A program made the translations under genes and the position numbers. From Paenibacillus sp. J5C2022 (GTDB taxonomy: Bacteria > Bacillota > Bacilli > Paenibacillales > Paenibacillaceae): a stretch of 64,000 nucleotides of DNA. The notes beneath the pieces are model-generated. The model saw nothing but the letters and a program-made list of their open reading frames with translations. It did not search any database and had not been told where the DNA came from. This document shows positions 34,467-43,735 of the stretch, in pieces (the first letter of the stretch is position 1; every line of letters begins with the position of its first letter). The stretch covers positions 1 through 64,000 of the forward strand of contig NZ_JAOQJC010000044.1 in NCBI RefSeq assembly GCF_025567625.1. The letters are read 5' to 3'.

Positions 34467-35360
34467 CTAAAAAATACGATAGTGTACGAGGCGATAAGCC
34501 AGGTAGTAGGCGACAGATATAAGCAATAGAGATATGGCGGACTTGAACAATCCTACTGCTGCGGCAACACTGAACTGGGCATCCAGCAGACCCATCCGAT
34601 AAACCATCGTATCGATAATGTCTCCGCTCTCATAAACTTGCGGACTGTACAAATTCAACACTTGATCAAAGCCTGCATTCAGCACCTGGCCTAGCGCGAG
34701 CGTCATGAGCAGCACGATAATTGGACGGATGCCGGGAAGCGTCACATGCCAAGTCTGCCGCCAGCGATTCGCCCCGTCGATGACAGCCGCTTCGTAGAGC
34801 GTCGGATTAATCCCCGTCAGAGCTGCCAAATAAACGATCGTGCTGAAGCCGAACTCCTTCCATTCATTCGTAATAACCAGTACATACCGGAACCAGCCAT
34901 TATCGCCGAGAAAGTAGATCGGCTCCACGCCAACCCACCCCAGCATGGCATTAACGACTCCGCGTTCCGGAGATAATATATCGATTAATATGCCCCCCAG
35001 CAGCACCCACGACAGGAAGTATGGAAAGTAGATGAACGTCTGAACCAGCCTTTTGAACACATGCTTCCTGACCTCATTAAGCATTAATGCAACGGCAATG
35101 GGCACGACTAGGCCCGCTGCCAGCTTCATAACGGATATGGACAATGTATTCATAATGACATTCATCGTATCGGGCAGGCTGAATACATATTTGAACTGAT
35201 CGAGCCCTACCCATTCTGAACCACTGATTCCTTTGGCCGGTACATAGCGCTGAAATGCGATCACCAGCCCGAGTATCGGTCCGTAGCTGTAAATAAGGAC
35301 AATGATGACAGGCGGAAGCAGCATGAAGTGCAGAGGCAGCTCAAAATGGGGCTTTCTCAT
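34467..35360 (-). CDS. Carbohydrate ABC permease, LplB type
   Basis: About 297 residues with six helices and EAA loop LYEAAVIDGANRWRQTWHVTLPGIRP. ATG 35360 overlaps the stop of the binding-protein gene as ATGA, so translation is coupled. It pairs with the YtcP-type permease that follows. The conserved stretch FGFSTIVYLAALTGINPTLYEAA matches the first locus closely (WSTIIYLAVLTGINPELYEAA). Confidence 0.94.
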   Translation of the reverse strand: MRKPHFELPLHFMLLPPVIIVLIYSYGPILGLVIAFQRYVPAKGISGSEWVGLDQFKYVFSLPDTMNVIMNTLSISVMKLAAGLVVPIAVALMLNEVRKHVFKRLVQTFIYFPYFLSWVLLGGILIDILSPERGVVNAMLGWVGVEPIYFLGDNGWFRYVLVITNEWKEFGFSTIVYLAALTGINPTLYEAAVIDGANRWRQTWHVTLPGIRPIIVLLMTLALGQVLNAGFDQVLNLYSPQVYESGDIIDTMVYRMGLLDAQFSVAAAVGLFKSAISLLLISVAYYLAYRLVHYRIF

Positions 35361-37042
35361 TTTCCCATATACCATTCATTAACCGCATTTGTAATATCCT
35401 CGCCGCCCGCTTTCTTCCAGTCCGCAACGAAGCTGTCAAATTTGCTAATTGGAGCTCCTTGAATGATTTTCGTAAACGCCTCTGCTTCCATCTTCTCCAG
35501 CTGGGACATTCTGTCCGTCATCACCTGCATCGGCGCTGTAATGAACTGGGTCGGCTTGTATTGATTGTTGCGCATGATTTGATCGATGACTTTGCCGCCG
35601 CCGTTCGGTCCAAAGCTCAGATCCTGTCCCCAGAATTGAAGATCGCCTTCCCTATACTTCAAAATGTTGTTATAAATGCTGCGCTCCTCCGGCGTCAGCT
35701 GATTCACATCGCCTCCCGTCCCTTCCAGCAACGGCTTCAGGTTACGGTATACGCTTACATTTTTCTCCGACCTGTACATCTTCATCGGTGCGTACATCCA
35801 TAATGTATTGTTGTCCGGAGCTTCATTGAAGTTCGTAAATACGTCGTCCGACGTATTGAAGTAAAAGGAATTGAGCCACTTCTCCAGCAATTTGAAGACG
35901 GCTTCCGGATGCTTAACGCCCTTCTTCACGACCCAGTACCCGTAGAAAATATTCAAGTCATGCTGATAGAGGAGTGGCTCTTCGTCGACCGAAGGCACAG
36001 GGTATGCCTTCCATTCCGCAGCGGGATCAATATCTCTCGTATTGCCAAGCGGCGTGACGCCTGCGTTCATCGTTCCAAAAAATACGCCCAGCTTGCTGGC
36101 AGTAATATGCTGAGCCAACTGCGTCGCATTTTTCACCCCGAACTCCTTATCCAAATGCCCGCTGCTGTAAAGCTGCTGAAGCGCTTCCAGCGCAGTTTTC
36201 ATCTCTGGCTGAATGCTGCTGTAGGCCAGCTTGCCGGAATCGTCCTCTATCCATATATCCCGGTAAGCATGAAAAGCGTTCATAAAACTCTTCGCGCTTG
36301 CCAAGTCCTTATCAAGCCCAAGCCCGATCGTATCCGCCTGACCATTCCGGTCGGGATCACTCTCGGTGAACGCAGCTATGATCTGCAGCAAATTGTCCAG
36401 CGTCGTCGGCTCTGGCAAGTTCAAGGTATTCCGCCAATCCTCACGTATCCATAAAATCGAAACCTGCTCTTTGGCTAATCCGGTAAAAGGAATGCCCATC
36501 AATCGACCGTCAAGCATCGCGGACTGCTTCACTTCCTCGCCCGCTTCCTGCATTACTTTCTTCACGGCATCGGGAGCCAGCTTCTCATAATAATCCGTCA
36601 TATCCTCGATTAATCCGGATTCGTGCAGTTGCTTGAACTGTGTCGGAGTGACCAGTGAAATATCGGGAAGATCACCGGAAGATATCGTCAAATTCATTTT
36701 TTTCTCGAAGTCGCCATACGGAACGGACCATAAATGCTTTACTTTGATGCCGTAATCCTTCTCCAAAGCTCGGGTCCAAACATTATGGTTTATATCCTCC
36801 CCTTGCGGAAACTTGATGCCCGAAAAATAATAGCTGGCCGTAGTCAGTTCAATGGCAGGGTCATATTTGTCAGGCAATTGGTCGGGCAATGCCGGCTCAG
36901 TTCCGGTTGTGCTTCCTGATGCAGGTGGAACTTGTCCGTTACTGTTGGTGTTGTCCGTATCCGAACTGCAAGCTGCAGACAAGAACACCAATACCATTGA
37001 GAGAAGTGTTAACATAAAGCGTAAATATTTTCCCTTTTTCAT
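35357..37042 (-). CDS. Lipoprotein sugar-binding protein (LplA-type SBP)
   Basis: About 561 residues. Lipoprotein signal (MKKGKYLRFMLTLLSMVLVFLSAAC; Cys follows LSAA), then a Ser/Thr/Gly/Pro tether and a large solute-binding domain (DFEKKMNLTISSGDLPDISLVTPTQFKQL). ATG 37042 has GAGGGG 8 bases upstream; the ATG three codons earlier is too close to it. Unlike the first locus, here the binding protein precedes both permeases. It presumably captures the product of the sialidase-like and beta-helix proteins made by the same operon. Confidence 0.93.
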   Translation of the reverse strand: MKKGKYLRFMLTLLSMVLVFLSAACSSDTDNTNSNGQVPPASGSTTGTEPALPDQLPDKYDPAIELTTASYYFSGIKFPQGEDINHNVWTRALEKDYGIKVKHLWSVPYGDFEKKMNLTISSGDLPDISLVTPTQFKQLHESGLIEDMTDYYEKLAPDAVKKVMQEAGEEVKQSAMLDGRLMGIPFTGLAKEQVSILWIREDWRNTLNLPEPTTLDNLLQIIAAFTESDPDRNGQADTIGLGLDKDLASAKSFMNAFHAYRDIWIEDDSGKLAYSSIQPEMKTALEALQQLYSSGHLDKEFGVKNATQLAQHITASKLGVFFGTMNAGVTPLGNTRDIDPAAEWKAYPVPSVDEEPLLYQHDLNIFYGYWVVKKGVKHPEAVFKLLEKWLNSFYFNTSDDVFTNFNEAPDNNTLWMYAPMKMYRSEKNVSVYRNLKPLLEGTGGDVNQLTPEERSIYNNILKYREGDLQFWGQDLSFGPNGGGKVIDQIMRNNQYKPTQFITAPMQVMTDRMSQLEKMEAEAFTKIIQGAPISKFDSFVADWKKAGGEDITNAVNEWYMGK

Positions 37043-37060
37043 TGCAGTCATCCCCTCATT

Positions 37061-38200
37061 TTACGATTTCGATGAAGATTCAGGCTTTAGTTTGAACAGA
37101 TCGGACATTCGCCATATTTGCAGTTTCATCGGAAGCGTATATGAGCCATCGGGCAATGGATTGTACGTGTAATATGTAATGAGAACCTCGCCATGATGCG
37201 TTGCAATAGAAGGATAACTGTTAACTCCTCGATCAGGCGGTTCCAGATTAACCGGTTGTGACCACGTCATCCCGTCATCCCGCGATACGGCCATAGAGAG
37301 CGGCCTTCTTGAAGGGCCTTTCGTGTTGTTCCATACGAGCAGCAGATGCCCGTTGCTGTTGTCGGGAATGCGTTTAATCATGACAGGAGCATAAGGCGAT
37401 TCCAGCTCTGTCGGGATCGGATCGTCCCAGCTCGCTCCGCCGTCATGGGAATATGCCTTGTAGATGTACCCCAGAGTCGTTCGGATATACATCATAACGC
37501 GCTTGTCTTTAAGCTCCACTACAACCGGCTCGGCAGGAGCCCCCTCTTGCATATTTACGAAATCCCCGATGTGCCACGTATCCCCGTTATCGTCAGAGTA
37601 GATAGCGAATGCGCCGGACTTGCCTGGCCTGGCATCCGTCTTCCCTCCGAGCGGAATAATGATTCTTCCAGAGGATAAAAGCACGGCACGATCGTTAGCT
37701 GTTACATGATGGCCTTCGAATGGCGTAATATTTTGCGGCTCGTCCCATGTCATCCCTTCGTCGTCAGAGGTTTTCATGTACATAGCTATTTGGGCATGCT
37801 CATCCTGCTTGGCGAAGAAGAGGGCAAGCTCTCCTGTTTTCAAACGAATAATGCCTTGATTCGTTACGTTCTTTTCGCCGATATTGTCTTGAATGAGAAA
37901 CTTCTCCCCCCACGTTCTTCCACCGTCATGAGACACCTTCCCTGAAATCACGCCTGGTGAATCATCCTTCACATCGCTGTAATCGTCGTAAGTAAGCAGC
38001 AGCCTGTTGTGCTTCAGCTCAATAATAGCGCCGTTGAATGCCCGCTTCGTAGCCGAGTACTCATCCGCCTGTACGACAACGCTCTCTACAACGGGTCCAA
38101 TCTTGCTTCTCACTCCCGGCGCAGCGTCACTCTGCAGCGGCATGGTGAAGACCATTGCCAGCACAGAAACGAGCGAGATCGCTTTCTTGAATCCATTCAT
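37061..38200 (-). CDS. Secreted sialidase-like six-bladed propeller
   Basis: About 379 residues. Signal peptide MNGFKKAISLVSVLAMVFTMPLQSDA. Five Asp-box motifs follow: SHDGGRTW, SDDEGMTW, SDDNGDTW, SHDGGASW and SRDDGMTW, with NQGIIRLKTGELALFF and VVELKDKRVMMYIRTT between them. This is the BNR / exo-alpha-sialidase fold. A full set of sialidase arginines is not certain, so the substrate may be another acidic or neutral sugar. ATG 38200 has GGGAGG 8 bases upstream and puts the signal peptide first. Lies 18 bases before the binding protein. Confidence 0.87.
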   Translation of the reverse strand: MNGFKKAISLVSVLAMVFTMPLQSDAAPGVRSKIGPVVESVVVQADEYSATKRAFNGAIIELKHNRLLLTYDDYSDVKDDSPGVISGKVSHDGGRTWGEKFLIQDNIGEKNVTNQGIIRLKTGELALFFAKQDEHAQIAMYMKTSDDEGMTWDEPQNITPFEGHHVTANDRAVLLSSGRIIIPLGGKTDARPGKSGAFAIYSDDNGDTWHIGDFVNMQEGAPAEPVVVELKDKRVMMYIRTTLGYIYKAYSHDGGASWDDPIPTELESPYAPVMIKRIPDNSNGHLLLVWNNTKGPSRRPLSMAVSRDDGMTWSQPVNLEPPDRGVNSYPSIATHHGEVLITYYTYNPLPDGSYTLPMKLQIWRMSDLFKLKPESSSKS

Positions 38201-38313
38201 GCATTTTGCCTCCCTTGATTGAATTTGGAATCGCCCTGCAACCCAAATGTATATAAAAACAGCCGCAGGCAATATATAAATTTCTGGGTTGGAGCTTAAT
38301 AATTCCATCCAAC

Positions 38314-40587
38314 TCAACCAAGAGAGCCCTCTGCGTCGCTATTTCTGCAGACATCACGGTATTTCGCCGGGGAACCGCCCATCAGCGCTTTAAAACAAGT
38401 GCTAAAATAATTGGCGTCGTTATAGCCAACTTGATCCGAAATGTCGCTTACCTTCCAGTCCGTCGTTTTCAACAATTCCTTCGCCCGTTCCATTCGCTGT
38501 TTCAATAAATGCTGCGAGAAATTTTGTCCCGTTTCTTTTTTGAACAGCTTCGACAAGTAGTTCTCGCTTACAAACAGTTCCGCAGCAAGCTTGCCGAGGG
38601 TAAGGCCGCTATCCCCATATCGTTCTTCAATGGCTTTCATCGCCCTTACGACAACCTCATTCATTCCCTTCTTTCTGCCGGCATAGATGTCATCCAGCAT
38701 CGCCGTCAGCATTCGCAATAACTCGATCTGCAGAGCATCTAGCGTTACCCGCTCTTGAATTTGCTCCATAAATCGAAGTTTGTCCATCATTCCTTCCTCT
38801 CCATTGCCGCCAATTCCAGCAACCTTTTTCATACATTTCATATAAAGATGGGAGACGGAGAAGGTGACCACTTCCTTCTTGATGCTTTGCTTGCGGTATA
38901 CATCAAATAATTGCTTGACGCCAGTCTCCAGACGATTCTTCTCCGTATATTGAAGAGCGTCAGCGATCTCGTCCTCCAATTGTTCAAGCATTTCGTAGGT
39001 ATAATCCCTCTGTTCAATGCTCTCCCAATAAATGATCTCATTCTCCCCGTAAATGAAGGCGTAGTTCAGCGCGGAGGATGCCTGTTGATAGGAGTGGCGT
39101 ACATGCTCATATCCACTGCCAACAGATCCGGCACCAATGTTCATCGGCATCGCCAGCTGCCCGGAGAGCTGTGTCAGCAGTCCGCCAAGCTGTTCCTCAC
39201 GTCCGACATTCGACGGAAGTACTGCAATCATGATAACCCTACGGTCATCGAACGCATAAATATACACTTCTTCTCCCAGTGTGTCCGCCAGTTCCGCCAG
39301 CACTTTTTCCACTTTGCGAATACCGGGCGCAGCGTCTTTGACCGTGCCGGACAATTCAAATATTACGGTGTAATTGTCCTTGGCCTCCAGTTGAATGCCC
39401 AGTTGAAGCGATTCTTCCCCGTATTCTTGTTCCGTCAGCTGTACAAAGAGCAGCTTCCCCAGAAAACGCTCCCTTCTAAGCGGCATGCTTTCTTTCAGCA
39501 ACGCGACCATCCGATTGAACTGATGCGCCAATATGCCCAGCTCATTGCCCGGAATTCGCTTCATTCCAATGTTCAAATCGCCTTGCTCCACACGGCGCAT
39601 TAATTGGACCAGCTTGTGAACCGGTCTTACCAAGGATTGCGAGAGAAAGTAGGAGAGCAAGGCTACACTTGTCAATATGAATACAACCGTAATGACTGTC
39701 ACTTTATAGATGTAAGCCGCGTCCTTGAGCAGCTCCTTCTCCGATACCATGCTTAGAAGCGTATAGCCGTACTTGCCATTTTTCAAATAAGTGGCGAGAT
39801 AGGGCTGGCCATTCACTTCCGGCTCCCATGAGCCCTGCAGCCCCGCATGCTTCAAATATTCAATGTGCGCGTTCGCATGATCATTGGACTCGTTCCAGTC
39901 CAAAAACAGCTGCTGTTGCTGATCTAACAGCATAATGTTGTCGAACCTGTTGTCGCTGGCAAGAGCAAGCAATGCTTCTTTCTTAATGTTAAGCAGCAGC
40001 ACTCCGATCTCCTTGTTGCCTCTGACAATACTTCTTGCCAATGTAATCAAATCTGAATTTCGCAAAATTGTACCGGAGTAATCGACGAATAAGCCGCCTT
40101 TCCGTTCAGCGACCTCCTCATACCAGCCGGACACCTCATAATGCGACAAGATATCGTCTCTGGAATACAAGCTAAAATCATAAGCGTAAGTGTTGTTGAA
40201 TTTATCCATGAAATAAATCGAACCGATCTCCGTCGTAATAATGCTGGCTTCGCTCATTGCATCATTTAAAGTTGATGCAAGCGATAATCGCTGTTCTTCA
40301 GTTAAGCTCTCCAAATCATGCAATAATGCTTGCGTGTTTTTATCGTAAATGAGGGACAGCATAATATCGGAATATTTCTGCATCAGCGCATTCATTCGTT
40401 CTTCCATATGCAGCAATTGATTCATGACGGCCTTGCTTTCTTTTTCTTTAATAATCGATGAGGATACATGGCTGGTAACGCCGACAATGGTCAGCAGTAT
40501 GAACAGTGCCAATAGAAAATACGAACCTACCAGAACTGTTTTCAGGCTTATAAACATTTTTTCGGTCCGCTTTGTCCGAAAGACCAT
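38314..40587 (-). CDS. Membrane-anchored AraC-family regulator (YtdP-like)
   Basis: About 757 residues. TM1 near 15-37 (VLVGSYFLLALFILLTIVGV), an extracellular sensor to about 285, TM2 (VTVITVVFILTSVALLSYFLS), a HAMP-like linker (LVRPVHKLVQLMRRVEQGDLNIG), a cytoplasmic region, then AraC HTH at about 655-750 (LTLGKLAAELFVSENYLSKLFKKETGQNF; VGYNDANYFSTCFKALMGGSPAKYR). It joins sensing and DNA binding in one protein and replaces the two-component pair of the first locus. The start is ATG 40587 or the TTG two codons earlier, both behind AAGGGGG. Likely activates this operon. Confidence 0.9.
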   Translation of the reverse strand: MVFRTKRTEKMFISLKTVLVGSYFLLALFILLTIVGVTSHVSSSIIKEKESKAVMNQLLHMEERMNALMQKYSDIMLSLIYDKNTQALLHDLESLTEEQRLSLASTLNDAMSEASIITTEIGSIYFMDKFNNTYAYDFSLYSRDDILSHYEVSGWYEEVAERKGGLFVDYSGTILRNSDLITLARSIVRGNKEIGVLLLNIKKEALLALASDNRFDNIMLLDQQQQLFLDWNESNDHANAHIEYLKHAGLQGSWEPEVNGQPYLATYLKNGKYGYTLLSMVSEKELLKDAAYIYKVTVITVVFILTSVALLSYFLSQSLVRPVHKLVQLMRRVEQGDLNIGMKRIPGNELGILAHQFNRMVALLKESMPLRRERFLGKLLFVQLTEQEYGEESLQLGIQLEAKDNYTVIFELSGTVKDAAPGIRKVEKVLAELADTLGEEVYIYAFDDRRVIMIAVLPSNVGREEQLGGLLTQLSGQLAMPMNIGAGSVGSGYEHVRHSYQQASSALNYAFIYGENEIIYWESIEQRDYTYEMLEQLEDEIADALQYTEKNRLETGVKQLFDVYRKQSIKKEVVTFSVSHLYMKCMKKVAGIGGNGEEGMMDKLRFMEQIQERVTLDALQIELLRMLTAMLDDIYAGRKKGMNEVVVRAMKAIEERYGDSGLTLGKLAAELFVSENYLSKLFKKETGQNFSQHLLKQRMERAKELLKTTDWKVSDISDQVGYNDANYFSTCFKALMGGSPAKYRDVCRNSDAEGSLG

Positions 40588-40657
40588 TCCCAAAAGTTCC
40601 CCCTTTATGCAGCCGCTTCTTCACCTATAAAATGTATCTGCCTGTAAAATATCTCCT

Positions 40658-42778
40658 TTACTCCAGCAGAAGCGATGACCGATATTCAACCAGCTCATGC
40701 TCCAATACTGTGCGAACCTGGGCAAGCTTCCATTCCAGATGGGCACGGTCGGTCATATAATCCATACTGGGCTCCCAACCTAGACGGGAATCGCGCTCGA
40801 CTAGCGGAATGGCTGCGCTGGCATTGGCAATTTCCTTCTCTCCCAACTCATGCAATTGCTCTAATAGTGACAATGCGGCCGTCCTGTCCGGCTCACGGAA
40901 CAATTGTTGCTTCAGCTTCCACCATTGCTTTACATGAATCGTCGTTTGAATGCAGCAGACAATAAATGCATTCATATTCCACTGCCTCTCTCCCTCCTCC
41001 CGCTTATGCACGGGAGTGAGAGCAATCGCTCTTTGCAGGACGTTGTTGCCCTGCTGCCACAGCTCCAACATTTTGCCTAGACTGTTCATCTCCACATCGA
41101 TCCGCTGAATACCGAGAGATTGACGGGCGCTTTCGCGCGGAATGTAGTCTGTCATGACAATCCGATTGCCGAACAGGGAATGCTTCTTGTCCGGCATCTC
41201 GATGCGGTTGCGGAATACAAGCGGATATGACGGTCCGACGCGGAACGGTCCGTACTGGTCTTCATTCGTCGGGATATAATGGCGAATCCCCTCGCTCCAG
41301 CAGCGCCATGCCTCCAATACATGCTGAACGGCTTGCCGGCTGAAATCTCTGGCCGCGATCGCCTCGAACAATCGTTCTTTTGGCGGGCCGCCGCTCCAAT
41401 ACGACCATTTCGTCATATCGCTTATGTAAGAAGGCCACCATCCGTAATGATGCGACTCCATCAATCCCGACAAGCTCCATCGCTCTCGGGCATCGTGCAG
41501 CGCCGCATGTCTTCTTGCCCATTGATAAGGAATCGGCTCATACGGAATGACGCCAATATCCCAAGTCAACCCTCCCGTATTGCTCATCGTATACAGCTTT
41601 ATTCCACGCTCATGTGCAGCCTTCGCTTCACTCGCGAAATATTGTCCAGGCCCTTCGAACGAGGCCGTGTAATCCACGCATACATGAGTAACGCCTTCCC
41701 GCTTCCGCTGTTCGAACATTTCGAAGGTGACGAGGAGCGTTACGTCCCATGGCAAGCTGCGGATAAGCTCCAGTCGATTCTCTTCCGGCGCCCAACCCCA
41801 GTTGTACGTCCAAAAAATAATTTCCGCTTGCTCGTTATGCTTGCGAATGACCTTCTTCAGCATATTCAGCCACTGCGGATAATCTCTGCAAGGCCACCAT
41901 CCGGGATAAGGCTTCGATCTCGGCTGATCCTTGGGCCATTCCGTGTGCGGCACACCTGTCGTCCGTTCATCCCGACTGGGGAATTCACATGATTCGCCGA
42001 CGAATATGACACCTTTAAACCTCGGGCAAGCCTCCATAATTTTGCCATAGGTGCGATTGTAGTATTCCTCTGCGCCGTCCTCTTCCGGATGCTTGCGACT
42101 GAGGAGATAGCTGTACATATATACATCAATCCCGTAATGATCCGCACGATCGATCAAATAATTGAAGTCTCGCACGCCTTCAGGCGTCTCATCCACATCC
42201 TTGACGAACAGTAGAATAGCATCAATCCCCGCATGAGCCATCGCATTCAGATGAGCGTCAGGATATAGATCCATCCCCCAGCCGGAGTGAACCATGCGAG
42301 GCGAGAACAGCGGCTTCCGGACCTGATCGCACTCCGCTATATAAGGCGCTTCGCGCAAATTCATCAGATCCTCCAAATAATAGCTTCCTTGTCCGGCGCC
42401 GCGTTCATCATAACCTGCTACAATAATCTTTTGCTGCTCCGCCACGATCCGATAGCTCCGGGCTTCGCTTAATGCTGCGCCAAGCTCAGGGAGCTCCTCT
42501 TTCGTCGCAACAATAATCGCTTTCTCCGCAGTCTGCGTGCTATTCGGCAAGCTGTCTCTGCATCTCAGACGCAGAGACACCCCCATAGAAACCCAAAAAT
42601 AGTCTTGGAGATCCTTTGCAATTCCTTGCATATAAGGACTGGCATTTGCGGCAATGACAATTGTCCACTCGTCCGATACTTCTGCTTCATGCTTCTTCGG
42701 CTTAAGGTCGGGATTGCGCCTTCCTCGCTTATGCACTTCCTCAAGCCGCCTTCGAAATTGGTAGGAAAGTTCCTTCAT
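40658..42778 (-). CDS. Glycosidase-like TIM-barrel protein, cytoplasmic
   Basis: About 706 residues with no signal peptide. Residues about 35-150 resemble the small alpha/beta domain found before GH20, GH67 and GH115 barrels (AKDLQDYFWVSMGV; GQGSYYLEDLMNLREAPY). A barrel follows (PRMVHSGWGMDLYPDAHLNAMAHAGIDAILLFVKD; FKGVIFVGESCEFPS; IIFWTYNWGWAPEENR), then an all-helical C-terminal region of about 200 residues. It is related in layout to the DUF4838 proteins of the first locus but not a close copy. ATG 42778 has AGGAGG 8 bases upstream. First gene of the second locus. Exact family and reaction unknown; alpha-glucuronidase-like activity is only a suggestion. Confidence 0.75.
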   Translation of the reverse strand: MKELSYQFRRRLEEVHKRGRRNPDLKPKKHEAEVSDEWTIVIAANASPYMQGIAKDLQDYFWVSMGVSLRLRCRDSLPNSTQTAEKAIIVATKEELPELGAALSEARSYRIVAEQQKIIVAGYDERGAGQGSYYLEDLMNLREAPYIAECDQVRKPLFSPRMVHSGWGMDLYPDAHLNAMAHAGIDAILLFVKDVDETPEGVRDFNYLIDRADHYGIDVYMYSYLLSRKHPEEDGAEEYYNRTYGKIMEACPRFKGVIFVGESCEFPSRDERTTGVPHTEWPKDQPRSKPYPGWWPCRDYPQWLNMLKKVIRKHNEQAEIIFWTYNWGWAPEENRLELIRSLPWDVTLLVTFEMFEQRKREGVTHVCVDYTASFEGPGQYFASEAKAAHERGIKLYTMSNTGGLTWDIGVIPYEPIPYQWARRHAALHDARERWSLSGLMESHHYGWWPSYISDMTKWSYWSGGPPKERLFEAIAARDFSRQAVQHVLEAWRCWSEGIRHYIPTNEDQYGPFRVGPSYPLVFRNRIEMPDKKHSLFGNRIVMTDYIPRESARQSLGIQRIDVEMNSLGKMLELWQQGNNVLQRAIALTPVHKREEGERQWNMNAFIVCCIQTTIHVKQWWKLKQQLFREPDRTAALSLLEQLHELGEKEIANASAAIPLVERDSRLGWEPSMDYMTDRAHLEWKLAQVRTVLEHELVEYRSSLLLE

Positions 42779-42815
42779 TTGCAATTCCTCCTGTTTGGTG
42801 CTGTAATCCCTTCCA

Positions 42816-42844
42816 AATTAATGTAAGGGCTTACAAATTGTCAA
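42816..42844 (-). promoter_or_regulatory. Promoter with cre-like operator for second glycan locus
   Basis: TTGACA (42839-42844), a 17-bp spacer and TTAATT (42816-42821). The spacer contains the inverted repeat TGTAAGCCCTTACA (42822-42835). It matches the CcpA cre consensus except at the central CG, and also resembles LacI-family operators. Its position would block polymerase, so repression (catabolite control or a local LacI regulator) is expected. Confidence 0.75.
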
Positions 42845-42975
42845 GCGAATTTTCTGGGCAATACCTTAACATTTCTTGAAACCTTGGTTCTGCTGCTGCG
42901 TAGTCACTAATGTGCGCAATTTTAGAGTTTTTCTGAACTTGACATCTTGCATAGAATTGGAAGTTCCATTTATTT

Positions 42976-43004
42976 TTGTCACATCAGTCGAATAACGTTA
43001 TGCT
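42976..43004 (+). promoter_or_regulatory. Promoter of VTT-domain gene
   Basis: TTGTCA, 17-bp spacer, TATGCT, about 40 bases before the gene at 43044. An alternative -10, TATACT, lies five bases on. Confidence 0.6.
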
Positions 43005-43043
43005 ATACTTAACAGATAAGTCGAACACAAAGGAGCCTCTTAC

Positions 43044-43649
43044 ATGTTTCAAGCTGTAATCGATTTTTTGAAGGATTACGGCCCTTGGGGACTCGTCATT
43101 CACTCGTTTCTGGATGCCGTTATTTTTCCCATCCCGGCCTTTTTCACACAGGTATCCTTAAGTTTGATTAATCCTACTTCGGCCTTATGGCTTGCTACCC
43201 TCGGTTACATTGCTTGCCTGGTCGGCACTCCGATCGGTTACTACTTGGGTAAGCTGATGGGAAAGTCCGTCCTGTATCGCTTCCTGAAGAAGGAGTGGAT
43301 TGACGCCGCTACCGCTAGATTTCAGAAGAACGGCGAGGCCGCCATTTTGCTTGGCTCCTTCACGCCGATCCCCTTTAAAGTGTTTACGATCCTGTCCGGC
43401 GTTCTCAATTTCCCATTATGGCGCTTGATGGCCTATGCCGCAATCGGCCGGGCTGCCAAGTTCTACGTCGTCGGAGCCTTGTTCTACTTCTATGGTCGCG
43501 CTGCCGAATCGATGGTGAAGGACGTGTCGCTCTATATTTTCCTGATCGCAACGCCGATCATTTTAATATTCCTGTTTGTACGCGCCAAGATACGCAAGAA
43601 GAAACAGCTCGCCGAGCAAGCCAAACAAACGGACTCATTATCGGTGTAA
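43044..43649 (+). CDS. VTT/DedA-family membrane protein
   Basis: 201 residues. The family core is visible: FPIPAFFTQVSLSLINP near 31-47, GTPIGYYLGKLMGK near 72-86 and FTPIPFKVFTILSGVLNFPLWRL near 112-134, with re-entrant helices and a C-terminal TM before a Lys-rich tail. VTT proteins are linked to movement of lipid carriers such as undecaprenyl phosphate or phosphatidylethanolamine, but closest here is the YqaA-like branch, whose substrate is unclear. ATG 43044 follows AAAGGAG. Transcribed alone and closed by a strong terminator. Confidence 0.85.
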   Translation: MFQAVIDFLKDYGPWGLVIHSFLDAVIFPIPAFFTQVSLSLINPTSALWLATLGYIACLVGTPIGYYLGKLMGKSVLYRFLKKEWIDAATARFQKNGEAAILLGSFTPIPFKVFTILSGVLNFPLWRLMAYAAIGRAAKFYVVGALFYFYGRAAESMVKDVSLYIFLIATPIILIFLFVRAKIRKKKQLAEQAKQTDSLSV

Positions 43650-43663
43650 TGCTTCTTAAAGAA

Positions 43664-43711
43664 GAAGTCTCCGGTTTCCACAGCTTGCTGTGGAAACTGG
43701 AGACTTCTTTT
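43664..43711. terminator. Strong bidirectional terminator
   Basis: A nearly perfect stem of over 20 bp (GAAGTCTCC...CAGC with GCTG...GGAGACTTC) ends in TTTTC on the plus side and in a T-rich tract on the minus side. It stops both the VTT gene and the NlpC/P60 gene that converges on it. Confidence 0.92.
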
Positions 43712-43735
43712 CATGTTGGATATGCGTCGCCGGGA

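Noticed and set aside
42785-43043. A divergent-promoter leader RNA between the barrel protein and VTT genes
   Set aside because: Only two ordinary promoters and a cre-like site are seen; no conserved RNA fold could be drawn.
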